Shown: positions 9,101-17,499 of the stretch, piece by piece
Numbering within the stretch: the first letter of the stretch is position 1
Layout: each line of letters begins with the position of its first letter
DNA from: Gemmatimonadaceae bacterium
Lineage (GTDB): Bacteria > Gemmatimonadota > Gemmatimonadetes > Gemmatimonadales > Gemmatimonadaceae
Assembly: GCA_019752115.1 (NCBI GenBank)
Contig: JAIEMN010000077.1
Location: forward strand, 1-60,612
Reading direction: 5' to 3'
Length of the DNA stretch: 60,612 nucleotides
Made by a program: the position numbers and the translations under genes
The notes under the pieces: generated by a model
Database searches by the model: none
Told to the model about the DNA's origin: nothing
The model's input: the letters and a program-made list of their open reading frames with translations, nothing else

Positions 9101-9310
9101 GATGCCAAAGATCACCTGGCGCGCGCCGAGGCTCGATCCCTGGGCCACGATCGTGACGCGCGGAAAGGTGAGCTCGGGATAGATCGCGCTCGGCAGGCGT
9201 GTGGCCGCCCATACCCCGGCGAGGCTCAGCAGCGCCACGAGCAGGTAGATGAGCCGTCGCTGCGACGCGAGGACATCAAACAGCGAGAGGCGGCGAAGCG
9301 GGAGATTCAC
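6194..9310 (-). CDS. RND efflux transporter, inner-membrane permease
   Basis: A 1038-residue AcrB/CusA-type permease. It begins with the first transmembrane helix (LIYLLVALLSLAGVWAA) and the SAIYPELTFPRV periplasmic start. The first transmembrane bundle (about 330-530) contains GLVIDDSVVITENVVRHL with paired aspartates typical of proton-relay helix 4. A second periplasmic loop follows, then the last helices ending in ALSTPVTLFVVPVLL. Full family length. Its GTG start overlaps the adaptor's stop by 4 bases. With the adaptor and TolC-type protein it forms a complete tripartite pump. Drug versus metal substrate cannot be settled; the usual methionine or heavy-metal signatures were not spotted. 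Confidence 0.95.
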   Translation of the reverse strand: MNLPLRRLSLFDVLASQRRLIYLLVALLSLAGVWAATRLPSAIYPELTFPRVTIVAQGSSLGARQVIFGITRPIEEAVSIVPGVVRVKSRSIRGASEINVTFTERTDMETALQLVRTRVEQIRGDLPADLQIEIERLTPSLFPILNYNLEGGDAATLYDIARYQIKPVLSRIPGVGRVDVQGTDVREIEVIADPARLAAAGLTYDALAQAIKAGIQVDAIGRVARDYKQYLVITAQEAHSVEDIANVAVRGTLRVRDVATVVPGTEDHVRLVAGDGKPAALINVTRQIGGNAVAVRDSVALAVQAIAPTLPPGVHLTPVYDQASLVVDAMTSVRDAMLIGAALAVVILLLFLRHLRITAISAASIPLTLAVSVFVMRLAGQTFNLMTLGAMAIAIGLVIDDSVVITENVVRHLHMTRNRTAAVRDALGEILWPVTTSTLTTVVVFLPLGLLEGVAGQFFAALSLTLTICVLVSLVLAVTIIPLLAAQFLTARDAELEQASTVAPGILARLGRAIDRISDRYADLLGRLLHRPGLMIGAAALLVAGGAVAYLRVGTGFLPEMDEGSFILDYWTPGGTALTETDRQLHIVERILAGTPEVESVSRRTGAELGLFATEQNRGDMSVRLKRRAERDRSIEEVIDEVRGKVAAAVPRVRTEFVPILSDVLDDLSGSSRPMEIKLFGSDLAKLEGYAKVIGPLVAKVEGLEDYYGGIPEPAAELAMAVRGPEAARLGLSPTDVGAAVSSALLGVAAGEVRLDDRAIAVRVRAPDAVRLDAERLAALPVVSPLTKQATPLSALATFHAADVRSEYLRENQQQLVAITAGVENRSLGDVMREVRAILAAHPAPAGIRVEVGGRYASQQEAFRALLLVLALAALSVMAVMLLQFRSFAEPLVVLLAAPLSFVGALLLLLATGTALNVSSFMGLILLVGLIVKNGIILLDFTRHRMHEADVDLETGIRDAARVRLRPILMTTLCTLFGLLPLALGIGAGSELQKPLALAVIGGLALSTPVTLFVVPVLLVAVRGRGWRVPTEAAHASH

Positions 9311-10437
9311 TTCTTCACCGGCGCCACCCTGGCCCCGTCATCCATGCCGTACGCCCCGCCGGTCACCACCTGCATGCCAGCGGTAAGCCCCTCGCGAATC
9401 CACACACCGGTGGCTGATCGCCCGCCTACCTGCACATCGGTCGCGTGCGCCACCCCAGCGCTGTCCACCACAAAGACGCGATACCCTTCGCCGTTCGGCA
9501 CCAGCGCCTCGGTGGGCACCACCAGCGCGTTCGCGTGCGTTCCGAGCCCAACCCGCCCCACCAGCGTTTCGCCAAAGCGCAGCGGGCGCTGCCGCGTGCG
9601 GATCGCGACCCGGACGAACACCCCGCCGGCCGCGCTGTCCACCGCCGCCCCCACATCGGCCACGCGCCCGGTCGCGACCGCGGTGCCTTCCGGCGCGCCA
9701 GCGCTGCCGCCACTGAAGAGCGTCACGGCACCACCGGTGCGCACCCGCGCCACATCGCTGGGAGAGACGGTCAGCAGCACATCCTGCGCATTGGGGTCGG
9801 CCACTTCGACCAGCGGTTGACTGGGGTCGACGCTCCCGCCGAGCACCGCCAGCTGCCGCGTCACCACGCCCGCGAAGGGGGCGCGCAGGACCGCCAGTTC
9901 GCGGGCGCGCCGCGCGTTCACCGCGGCGGCCTGGGCGTTCGCGACGTCGGCCTGCGCGGCTTCCGCCTCCTTGCGCGGCAACACTCCCGCGTCCGCCAGG
10001 CGCTGCGCGCGCACCAGCGCCTTCTCGGCGACTTCAAGCGCCCGATCGGCTCCAACCTTCGCGGCTTCGAACGGCGCGACCTCGAACTCCACCAGCATCG
10101 CGCCCGCGGCCACCGACTGACCGACGATCGCGCCGACCCGCGCCACGCGCGTCGGCGCCGGTGCCGCGAGTTGGGCGACGCGCCCGGGATGCGCGACCAC
10201 CGCCCCCACCACGTCGAGCGTCTCATCGAAACTCGTCTGCTGTACCGGCACCACGGTCGCCGCGACGACGGCCTGCACTTTCGGTTCGTCGCCCGCCGGT
10301 TCGGCGCTCGGTGCAGCGGCCGCCGCCTTGGCGTCGGCCGTATCGGCGGTGGCCTGCGCCGGCTCGCGCGTGGTGCACGCTGCCAGCAGCAGCAGCGCAC
10401 TCCATCGGATCCGACAGGGGAATTGCGGGAGTGCCAT
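9307..10437 (-). CDS. RND periplasmic adaptor (membrane fusion protein), lipoprotein
   Basis: A 376-residue HlyD/AcrA-type adaptor. The N-terminus has a hydrophobic stretch ending in LLLAACTT, a lipobox, so it is probably anchored in the inner membrane. The order is a barrel-sandwich half (VVAHPGRVAQLAAPAPTRV), a helical hairpin rich in alanine (about 110-180), the second half (RAPFAGVVTRQLAVLGGSV), then the beta-barrel and proximal domains. The ATG overlaps the last base of the upstream TolC-type gene's stop (TGATG); a GTG one codon earlier is also possible. It links the permease to the outer-membrane channel. Confidence 0.92.
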   Translation of the reverse strand: MALPQFPCRIRWSALLLLAACTTREPAQATADTADAKAAAAAPSAEPAGDEPKVQAVVAATVVPVQQTSFDETLDVVGAVVAHPGRVAQLAAPAPTRVARVGAIVGQSVAAGAMLVEFEVAPFEAAKVGADRALEVAEKALVRAQRLADAGVLPRKEAEAAQADVANAQAAAVNARRARELAVLRAPFAGVVTRQLAVLGGSVDPSQPLVEVADPNAQDVLLTVSPSDVARVRTGGAVTLFSGGSAGAPEGTAVATGRVADVGAAVDSAAGGVFVRVAIRTRQRPLRFGETLVGRVGLGTHANALVVPTEALVPNGEGYRVFVVDSAGVAHATDVQVGGRSATGVWIREGLTAGMQVVTGGAYGMDDGARVAPVKK

Positions 10438-11666
10438 CACGGCCGAGCCGGTTCGCTGAAGGTGAGCAGGTGGACGAGTCCCGCGGCGATCTGCGCGGCC
10501 GCGACATCATCGAGATACTGGGCGCGGGCCTCGCGCGCCGCACGCTGCGCTTCGAGTACCGCCGGCAACGTGGCGGCGCCTTCCTGATAGGCGAGCAGCG
10601 ACAGCGCGGCGACGCGTTCCGCGTTCCCCTGCAACTGGCGGCTGCGGGCCACCCGCGCAGTGGCTACCGCGAGGGCGCGCGTCGCGCGCGCCACCGCGGC
10701 CGCGAGTTCACTCTCGGCGAGCCGCAGCGAGGCTTCGGCGCGGCGGCGCTGCGACTCCGCGAGCGCCACCGCCGCGCGATTGCGGTTGAAGAGTGGCAGC
10801 GGCAACGCCAGCCCGAAGCTGGGCAGCAGGCTCGAACCGGTCCCGTTCGGATCACGCGTCTCATAGCCCACCGAGAGCGAGGTCCCCGAAATCACACTGC
10901 GTTGCTGAAACGTCACCGCGAGTTGCGCCGCACGCAGATCTTCCTGCGCCGCCCGCATCAGCAGCGGCGTGCCTGATTCAGGCGTGAGCGCTGCCGGCGA
11001 GGGCGCCAACGTGTCGGTGAGGGCAATGGTCACCTCCGCCGCCGTCAGCCCCATGAGGGATTGCAGCGTCAGCAGCAGACTCGTCGCATCGAGTGAGTCG
11101 GCACTCGCGGCGCCGGCGAGCTGCCCCGCCACGACGGTGGCCAGCTGAACATCGAATTCGCTCGCATCACCGGCGTCGCGCCGAAGCCGTGCGAGTGTGA
11201 GCAGCGAGTCGGCGTCGCGCGCCGACTGCGCCGACAGCGCCTGCCGCGCGATGGCGACCTGCGCCCGCGTGTACATGGTGTCCACATCGTACGCCACCGC
11301 TTCGCGCTCGAACTGGAAGCGCTGGTCGGCTGCGACGAGTGCCGCCTGCGCGACGCCTACCCGCGCGCGGCGAATCCACGGCAGGTCCACCGGCACATCG
11401 AGCGTGTAGTGCTCACGCGGTGCGCTCCCGGTGTATTGGCCGCCCAACAGCGGATTCTCGAACTGCCGGGCGATAGCGAGCGTCGCGCCGGCCGCGCTCG
11501 AATCGGCACGCGCGATGCGCAGTCGCGCGCCGGCACCACGCGCGCTCGCAATGGCATCGGCGCGGGTGACCGGGCGAACGGTCTGCGCCTCGGCGCTCCG
11601 CCGGGGAACACCGAGGCTGACGAACGTGACCAGAAGGGCGAGTCTTCGCGTGCCGCGACTCGGCAA
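10437..11666 (-). CDS. TolC-family outer-membrane efflux protein
   Basis: A 409-residue OEP-type protein with a signal peptide ending near RRSAEAQ. Two long alanine-rich helical stretches alternate with beta segments (LLGGQYTGS, and SLSVGYETRDP followed by LALPLPLFNRNR), the duplicated TolC layout. The end of the second half has AYQEGAATLPAVLEAQR, typical of efflux OEPs. The start is a TTG that directly follows the stop of the YVTN protein gene, implying translational coupling. No lipobox is seen. Confidence 0.88.
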   Translation of the reverse strand: MPSRGTRRLALLVTFVSLGVPRRSAEAQTVRPVTRADAIASARGAGARLRIARADSSAAGATLAIARQFENPLLGGQYTGSAPREHYTLDVPVDLPWIRRARVGVAQAALVAADQRFQFEREAVAYDVDTMYTRAQVAIARQALSAQSARDADSLLTLARLRRDAGDASEFDVQLATVVAGQLAGAASADSLDATSLLLTLQSLMGLTAAEVTIALTDTLAPSPAALTPESGTPLLMRAAQEDLRAAQLAVTFQQRSVISGTSLSVGYETRDPNGTGSSLLPSFGLALPLPLFNRNRAAVALAESQRRRAEASLRLAESELAAAVARATRALAVATARVARSRQLQGNAERVAALSLLAYQEGAATLPAVLEAQRAAREARAQYLDDVAAAQIAAGLVHLLTFSEPARP

Positions 11667-12710
11667 CTACTTGGACTCCACCACGAGGACCCCGAACGAG
11701 CCGGGGACGACGGGGGCGCGCGCCGGGCGGCCGCCCGCGGGCGTCTCGGGCGCCGGCCCGTAGTCCACCGTGGCGAGATAGAGCCGGTGCGTCTTCGGAT
11801 CGAGCGCCATGGTGCGGGAGCCGCGCTTCGTGGCGACGGTCGCGACCGCGGTGTACCTGTCGGCACTCTCCTGGCGGACCACGCTCACCGTGCCATCGCC
11901 ACCGTTCGAGGCGAAGACGAGCTTGCGATCGGCGTCATAGGTCGCCGCATCGACGCCCGGGCCGATCGGCACCATCGCCACGACCTTGCCGGTGCTCGGA
12001 TCGCTCACGGCCATCTGCTTGTTGCCGCACACCGAGAACAACCGGTTGTTCGCGCGATCGAGCGCCAGCCCCGACGGCCCTTCACACCCCGGCAACCAGT
12101 AGCGCTTCACTTCCTTGAGCGTCTTCGTGTCGATCACGGCGATCTGGCCGGTATCGCTTTCGAGATTCACGAAGAGCAGCCCCTTGCCGTTCGTCTGCGC
12201 GAACTCGGGCTTCACGCCGAGCGGGATGGTCCCGTCGACCACGCCGGTTGCGGCATTGATGGCGGTGGCGTTGAGCCCGCGGCCATTGAAGGTGAAGATC
12301 CGCTTGCTCGCGGCGTCGTAGTGAATCGCATCCGGATTGGCCCCCGTCACCTTCACCGTGCTGATGACCGCGAGCGTCTTCAGGTCGAAGATCGTGACGG
12401 TGGTATCGCGACCGTTGCTGGTGAAGCCGCGGCCCAGTTCGGGCGCGATGGCCACGCCGTGAATGCCGTTGGTGTTGGCGAGCGTGCCGACCACCGTCTC
12501 CTTCGCGAGGTCCACCACGACCATCGTGTTGCCATGCGACTGATAGAGGCGGTCGCCATCGATAGTCGTGTAATCCCACCCGCCCTCGCCGCCGATGGCG
12601 ATCTTCCGCGAGAGCTGGTAGGTCGGGGCTTGGGCCGCGAGAGTCGCCAGAGGGAGGCCCGCCGCAGCGGGAACCGTGGCGGCCAGGAGGAACAGCAGGG
12701 AGCGACGCAT
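11667..12710 (-). CDS. Secreted YncE-like YVTN beta-propeller protein
   Basis: A 347-residue periplasmic or extracellular protein with a cleavable signal (ending LATLAAQA). It is built of repeating blades with the YVTN/YncE pattern: GNTMVVVDLAKETVVGTL, TTVTIFDLKTLAVISTV, GQIAVIDTKTLKEVKRY, KQMAVSDPSTGKVVAM. Such propellers bind proteins, quinones or metals; the function is generally unknown. It is the first gene of the efflux operon and its stop touches the TolC-type start, so it is made together with the pump. Confidence 0.88.
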   Translation of the reverse strand: MRRSLLFLLAATVPAAAGLPLATLAAQAPTYQLSRKIAIGGEGGWDYTTIDGDRLYQSHGNTMVVVDLAKETVVGTLANTNGIHGVAIAPELGRGFTSNGRDTTVTIFDLKTLAVISTVKVTGANPDAIHYDAASKRIFTFNGRGLNATAINAATGVVDGTIPLGVKPEFAQTNGKGLLFVNLESDTGQIAVIDTKTLKEVKRYWLPGCEGPSGLALDRANNRLFSVCGNKQMAVSDPSTGKVVAMVPIGPGVDAATYDADRKLVFASNGGDGTVSVVRQESADRYTAVATVATKRGSRTMALDPKTHRLYLATVDYGPAPETPAGGRPARAPVVPGSFGVLVVESK

Positions 12711-12729
12711 GAGTGGGCCCGGGGAGAGG

Positions 12730-12745
12730 TGGAACGGCTGTTCCA
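12730..12745. promoter_or_regulatory. Inverted repeat upstream of the efflux operon
   Basis: TGGAAC-GGCT-GTTCCA lies 20 bases before the ATG of the YVTN gene, where a repressor operator for the efflux operon would be expected. No regulator gene is adjacent, so the assignment rests on position and symmetry only. Confidence 0.35.
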
Positions 12746-12889
12746 GTATGCCCTCCCCTTCCTGAACCGCAGATGACGGCCGTGCGGTACCGCTTGCGCC
12801 CAGTCCATGCGATTGGCGGCATCGGCGAAGCAGTCGTCAATGGCGCGCAATTCGCGGACGCGCGGGAGGCGCATCGCCGCGGCTTGGGG

Positions 12890-13792
12890 TCAGGGTTTCT
12901 GGCGATAGACGCCCAGCCAGGTGCGCACGGCGGCGAGCAGCGGCGCGGATTGCAGCTGTACGCTCCCATGGGTCCCGCCCTCGATGGTGACGAGCACCAG
13001 CGCGGGATTCCAGCGCACAAACTTCTGGAAATCCGGGAGAAAGGGATCCTCGGTCCCGACCACCCCGAGCAGCGGCACGGTCGTGATCGCGCGGACCTGC
13101 GCCTCGGTGATGGGGTGCCGACTCGATCCGCGGCTCGACGCCGCCAGCGCCTTGCTGTCCATGAGTGGATCGGCAAAACAGGCCGCACGCATCACCTGAA
13201 AGAGCGAGTCGGAAAGGGGCGGCGACCCCGGTGGCGACAGGCGGTTGACCTGACTGCGCGAGCGGCAGTCGGTGTCGCGCTCCCGCGCTTCGAGCTCGTA
13301 CTGCTGCAGCAGCGCATCGGTCACGCTGATCCGCCCCGCCGCACCACCAAGGATCGCCGTGATGACGCGATCGGCGTGGCGGGTCAGCAGTTCGACGGTG
13401 ACATGGGCGCCGTAGGAATACCCAAGCACATGCGCACGCTTGATCCTGAGGTGATCGAGCAACGCGATGACATCCTCCGGCAACTGCTGATCATAGGCCG
13501 CCGGATCGTGCGGCTTGCCGCTCTTGCCGCGCCCGCGCAGATCGATCGCGATGACGCGGTAGTCGCGCGCGAGGTCGGCGAGCATCCCATTCTGCTCCCA
13601 CACGCGCCAGTTCTGGCTATCGCCATGGAGCAGCACGATGGGCGGCCCCTTCCCCGCGTCCACATAGTTGATGGGCACGACGGGACCGTTGAAGCGCTGC
13701 TCCACAAAGGGCTGCGCCTCACTCGGCCGGGCGCTCGCTGCCAGCAGCAGCGCGCTGGCGACGGCTCGCCAGCGTCTCGCCGTTGTTCTCAT
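12890..13792 (-). CDS. Secreted alpha/beta hydrolase
   Basis: A 300-residue hydrolase with a signal peptide (RTTARRWRAVASALLLAASA, cleavage near SEAQ). Motifs: IVLLHGDSQNW (oxyanion hole), AIDLRGRGKSGKP, nucleophile elbow LGYSYGAHV, acid in VGTEDPFLPD and histidine in IEGGTHGSV. Start chosen at the ATG that precedes the signal peptide and follows GGAGAATGG; an ORF extension of 14 codons lacks sense. It is probably periplasmic; substrate unknown. Confidence 0.82.
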   Translation of the reverse strand: MRTTARRWRAVASALLLAASARPSEAQPFVEQRFNGPVVPINYVDAGKGPPIVLLHGDSQNWRVWEQNGMLADLARDYRVIAIDLRGRGKSGKPHDPAAYDQQLPEDVIALLDHLRIKRAHVLGYSYGAHVTVELLTRHADRVITAILGGAAGRISVTDALLQQYELEARERDTDCRSRSQVNRLSPPGSPPLSDSLFQVMRAACFADPLMDSKALAASSRGSSRHPITEAQVRAITTVPLLGVVGTEDPFLPDFQKFVRWNPALVLVTIEGGTHGSVQLQSAPLLAAVRTWLGVYRQKP

Positions 13793-13901
13793 CCATTCTC
13801 CGCGCAGGGGTCGCCCAATTCTATCGCGCGACATCCTTTACGGCACGCGCCGATGAGGTGGGCGACTGCTCCCGCACGATCAGAACGGGATCAGCACGCG
13901 T

Positions 13902-15377
13902 TCAGAACGCGATCCGCACCGACGTGACCGGCCCAATCGACAGCTGCACTCGATCCTCCAGTCGACGCGACGCGCTCTGCATGATCCCGCGCAGCGGGCC
14001 GGCGTCCTTCACCGGCTTGATGATGTTGTCGGCGGCCAGGAGACCGAGCGCTCCGCCCAGACCCCCCATCAGCGCCGCGCCCTGCCCTTCCGCTTCGGCC
14101 AGCGCCGCCACGCCCCCACCCATCAGCGCACCGGCCAGTGCGCCGAGCTGCAACAGCGTGCCATCGGCCGCGGTGCGGTCGGCCGTGCGAACCATGCCGC
14201 GGTCGGCGGCCCACGCCCCCAGCAGCATGCCGGCCGTCCCCAGCGCGAAACGCGCCGGCGGCTTCGCACTCTCGCCCACGAACCCGGAGGTGGTCAGCCC
14301 GCCCAGGAGCGCACTCGTAAACACCGCCGTGACATCCCCCGCGGTGACGTTGTACGCCGCGCGGCGTGCATAGCGCGGCCCGAGCGCATAGCCGAGCACC
14401 TCGGCGCCGATCGCCGCACCGATGGTGACCTGCCCCGTCCCGCGAATGCGCGTATCGGTCGTGGTGTAACTGTTCGTGAACGTGCCGCCCGGCGTGACGG
14501 TGGTATAGGTCCGCAGTTCCTGCCGCCGCCGGAAGGCGTTGAGGCTCCCGCCGACCCCGAGGGTGGTGAGCGCGCCGAGATCGGCGAAGAGTCCGGCGCT
14601 CGCCGCTTCCCCGTCGGTCAGCCCCCGCGCCTGCTGAAAACCGGCCGCGGTGCCGATGAGTGCGCCGGCGAGAATCGGCGCGCCCCACTCCGGGCCACCG
14701 TTCGCGTTGTACATATTGGCGATGCCCAGGCCGGTGATCGCCCCACGAACGCCCCCATGCGCCGCCCGCGCCGCCTGCGCCCGCGTCACGGTTCGATGGC
14801 GCACGGTGTTCGCGGCCACGAAGAAGCTCGTGCCGGCTGCGAGGAAGTAGCCGCCAGCGGCGGCCGCGCCACTCGACTTGCTGAGCAAGGCGGCCGTGGC
14901 CGGACCATACGCGATCACCCCGAGCAACGTCTGATTGCGCACGAAGGCATTGCCGGCCGGCTGCGAGACCTCAAGGCTGCTGCTCACGCCAACGGGCCTG
15001 GTGCCCAACTTCCCCTGTGCGACGACGGCGACCTCCACGGCGCGCCGCAGCGCGGCGAAGTCACTGTCGGAGAGCGCGTAGCGATAGATCGCGCCGTCGG
15101 CGAGCCGCGCCACGAGCACGTACCCATCGCGACTGCTGAGAAAGAGCCGCGCCTCCTGATAAGCGCCGGTGACCGGCCACGTCGGTGGCACCAGGCCAAA
15201 TCGCGAGACCAGCGATGGCGTGAGGACGAGCAAACGGCCGGCCGAATCGAACGGCACGACGGTTTCGACAATGGGCGCCGCCTGTGCCGCCACCGGCGAC
15301 AGCGCGGGGGTGGCCGATGCACCAGCCACGACCAACGACAGCAGCAGCGCCACGCGGCGCGAACGATTCCGGATCAT
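13902..15377 (-). CDS. Secreted glycine/alanine-rich protein of unknown function
   Basis: A 491-residue protein with a signal peptide (IRNRSRRVALLLSLVVAG, then ATPALSPVAAQA). After a folded N-terminal part (about 30-130) it becomes a string of glycine-rich hydrophobic segments resembling glycine zippers (GALIGTAAGF, IGAAIGAEVLGYALG, GALAGALMGGGVAAL, GGLGGALGLLAADNI). These could insert in or line a membrane. No family was recognised. The ATG at the signal peptide is preferred over an upstream in-frame start. It is downstream of the kinase/membrane-protein pair on the same strand. Confidence 0.65.
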   Translation of the reverse strand: MIRNRSRRVALLLSLVVAGASATPALSPVAAQAAPIVETVVPFDSAGRLLVLTPSLVSRFGLVPPTWPVTGAYQEARLFLSSRDGYVLVARLADGAIYRYALSDSDFAALRRAVEVAVVAQGKLGTRPVGVSSSLEVSQPAGNAFVRNQTLLGVIAYGPATAALLSKSSGAAAAGGYFLAAGTSFFVAANTVRHRTVTRAQAARAAHGGVRGAITGLGIANMYNANGGPEWGAPILAGALIGTAAGFQQARGLTDGEAASAGLFADLGALTTLGVGGSLNAFRRRQELRTYTTVTPGGTFTNSYTTTDTRIRGTGQVTIGAAIGAEVLGYALGPRYARRAAYNVTAGDVTAVFTSALLGGLTTSGFVGESAKPPARFALGTAGMLLGAWAADRGMVRTADRTAADGTLLQLGALAGALMGGGVAALAEAEGQGAALMGGLGGALGLLAADNIIKPVKDAGPLRGIMQSASRRLEDRVQLSIGPVTSVRIAF

Positions 15378-15460
15378 TGTGTCCCCAATGCGAGTGAATC
15401 GGGCGGGATGCGCCTCGGGTCCACTCCATAGATACTCGGCGGGCGGAGCCGCAGCAACGG

Positions 15461-15847
15461 TCAGGGACGAGACGCCCGCCATCGGATCAGCTTCGTCAGC
15501 AGCATGGCGACGAGCACCGCGGCGGCCTGCGCCAGCGGCAGAAACAGGAAGATCAGCGACGCGGTAGAGGATCCGCGAACGATCGACGGCCGGTACGCCG
15601 CGATGGAGGTCACGAGCAGCAGCAGCGCGACCGCGAGGTCCACCAACGCTACGCGCGGCAGTTCTTCACGTACTTGGCGTAGGAAGAACAGATGTGGGCC
15701 GGCCACGAGCCCCACCGCGATGATGGCGAACGGTGAGAGATTGCCAGCCAACAACACCAGGGCGCCCGAACTGACGGCCCCGGCGACGAGCACCACGGGC
15801 GTGACGGTCCAGCGCGTCTCCGCCGATGCGGACGCGTGCACGGGCAT
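15461..15847 (-). CDS. Four-helix membrane protein coupled to the kinase
   Basis: A 128-residue integral membrane protein with four hydrophobic stretches (VTPVVLVAGAVSSGALVLL, FAIIAVGLVAGP, LVDLAVALLLLVTSIAA, FLFLPLAQAAAVLVAMLL). No family recognised. Its ATG shares one base with the kinase's TGA stop (TGATG), so it is translated with the kinase and may be its partner or target in the membrane. Confidence 0.7.
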   Translation of the reverse strand: MPVHASASAETRWTVTPVVLVAGAVSSGALVLLAGNLSPFAIIAVGLVAGPHLFFLRQVREELPRVALVDLAVALLLLVTSIAAYRPSIVRGSSTASLIFLFLPLAQAAAVLVAMLLTKLIRWRASRP

Positions 15848-17472
15848 CAGGACTCTCGTGGACGACGGGTTTCGAGTGCGTCCACGCGCGCGGTGAGTTG
15901 TGCGACGTCGGCCGCGAGTCGCTCGAGGGAGGGTGTGTTCGCCGTCGCGGTCGGCACGGGGCGCGTCGTGACGGCCACGGGCGCCGGCCGCGTCGGCGGC
16001 GCCAGGGTCGCCACGCTCGCCGAGGCGGATCCGCGCGGCGCCGACCAGCGAAAGACGGCGTGGCCGATCGGCCCCAGCCACGTGAACGCGAACAGGCGCT
16101 GCGGAAAGGATCGACGGAAGGGCGAGGTGAGCAGAATGGCCATGGCCATGGCGCTGGCCAGCAGCGAGGCAAAAAACGTCACGCCGGCGACGTTGCCCGT
16201 CAGCTTCACATTGCCGTTGGCATCGGCCTGAGACCGCAGCATGACGAACACACTCCCCTGCCAGAGCAGCATCGCCCAACTCAGGATGACGCGGAATCGA
16301 CGACGCTTCCTCAGCACCGGGTCCAGAGCCCGCCGCGCCCGCTCCTCGTCCTGCTCGGCGAGCGTCATCCCCAACAGCCGCTGCAACTCCGCTGCCGAGT
16401 AGCCCGCGCCGCGCAAGCGACGGATCTCACGCAGGGCATTCATGAAAATGACCCACGCGGTGGCCGCCACGACGAGGCCGATCGCGAGCACGTTGCCATT
16501 GCCGTTGCTCAGGATCATGGCCGTCCCCAGCGCCAGCATCGCCACCGCCGACAGCGCGCGCGTCGTGACCGACGACAGTTCGGTCGCGAGCAGTCGCACC
16601 GCGACCGGAATCTCGGCCGCCACCAGCTGCGTGGCGTCGAGCGCTTCCACCAATGCTTCGGCGGTCGCGTAGCGCGCCTCGGCCGACTTTTCGCAGCAGC
16701 GATCCACGACCGCCACCAGCGCCGGCGTCAGATCGGGGCGGAGCGGCCCGAGCGGTGGCACCGGCTCGGTGAGCTGCCGCACGAGAATGCGCTGCGTGCT
16801 GTCGCCACTCATGGCGGTGTCGCCGGTCAGCGCATACCACGCAACCAGCCCCAGCGAGTAGAGATCGGCGCGTCCATCGACATGATCGCCGGTCGCCTGC
16901 TCGGGGCTCATGTATTCCGGGGTGCCGACCACTTCGCCCACGCGCGTGAGCCCGGCCTTCGCGTCACTCACCGGCGTAATGGCGCGGGCGATGCCGAAGT
17001 CCATGACGAGCGCACGACCGGTCGCGCGCTCGATCATGATGTTGTCGGGCTTGATGTCGCGATGCACCACGCCTCGCCCGTGCGCATAGGCGAGCGCGTA
17101 GGCCACATCCTGCAGGAGGCGCACGACGGCGCGCTGCGACATCGGCCCCTCACGCGCGACCTTGGCGGCCAGCGATTCGCCTTCCACGAACCCCATCGCG
17201 AACGCCAACGCCTGTCCATGTTCCTCAACGGAGAACACCGGGACGATGTTGGGATGCGAAAAGCCGGCGGCCGTGCGTGTTTCACGCAGAAAGCGCTCGC
17301 GCAGTTCGGGGACCTCCGCCAGCGACGGCGGGAGCACCTTGAGCGCGACCGGCCGATCGAGGGAGCGGTCGCGCGCGAGGTATACCGTCCCCATGCCGCC
17401 GCGCCCGAGTTCACGCTCGAGGCGGTAGCGGTGTCCGAGGGTCTGCGTCAGGGCGGCGAGGTCGTCAGCCAT
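15847..17472 (-). CDS. Eukaryotic-type Ser/Thr protein kinase with C-terminal membrane domain
   Basis: A 541-residue Hanks-type kinase. The kinase domain (about 17-280) has the glycine loop LGRGGMGTVYLA, VALKVL lysine, HRDIKPDN catalytic loop, DFGIAR and the GTPEYMSPEQ activation segment. After it come two pairs of hydrophobic helices (about 305-355 and 400-455), separated by a charged loop and a GYSAAELQRLLGM segment, then a low-complexity Pro/Thr/Ala stretch and a short coiled coil (LERLAADVAQLTARVDALE). There is no PASTA sensor. It is probably a membrane-bound signalling kinase. A TATAAT box lies 6 bases before the ATG, suggesting leaderless translation. Confidence 0.93.
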   Translation of the reverse strand: MADDLAALTQTLGHRYRLERELGRGGMGTVYLARDRSLDRPVALKVLPPSLAEVPELRERFLRETRTAAGFSHPNIVPVFSVEEHGQALAFAMGFVEGESLAAKVAREGPMSQRAVVRLLQDVAYALAYAHGRGVVHRDIKPDNIMIERATGRALVMDFGIARAITPVSDAKAGLTRVGEVVGTPEYMSPEQATGDHVDGRADLYSLGLVAWYALTGDTAMSGDSTQRILVRQLTEPVPPLGPLRPDLTPALVAVVDRCCEKSAEARYATAEALVEALDATQLVAAEIPVAVRLLATELSSVTTRALSAVAMLALGTAMILSNGNGNVLAIGLVVAATAWVIFMNALREIRRLRGAGYSAAELQRLLGMTLAEQDEERARRALDPVLRKRRRFRVILSWAMLLWQGSVFVMLRSQADANGNVKLTGNVAGVTFFASLLASAMAMAILLTSPFRRSFPQRLFAFTWLGPIGHAVFRWSAPRGSASASVATLAPPTRPAPVAVTTRPVPTATANTPSLERLAADVAQLTARVDALETRRPRES

Positions 17473-17478
17473 TCGGCA

Positions 17479-17484
17479 ATTATA
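17479..17484 (-). promoter_or_regulatory. -10 box giving a leaderless kinase mRNA
   Basis: A perfect TATAAT on the minus strand is followed by six bases and then the kinase ATG, so transcription would start at or next to the start codon. No convincing -35 was found. The box lies in the 27-base gap after the upstream hydrolase gene, so the kinase can be expressed separately. Confidence 0.55.
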
Positions 17485-17499
17485 GCACGCGGCGGGCCG

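Noticed and set aside
7553-9820. Very long plus-strand open frame opposite the RND permease
   Set aside because: Its translation is rich in Arg/His/Gly and shows no domain; the minus strand encodes a full RND permease here. It is a high-GC shadow frame, like those opposite the kinase at 15826-18117 and the alpha/beta hydrolases.
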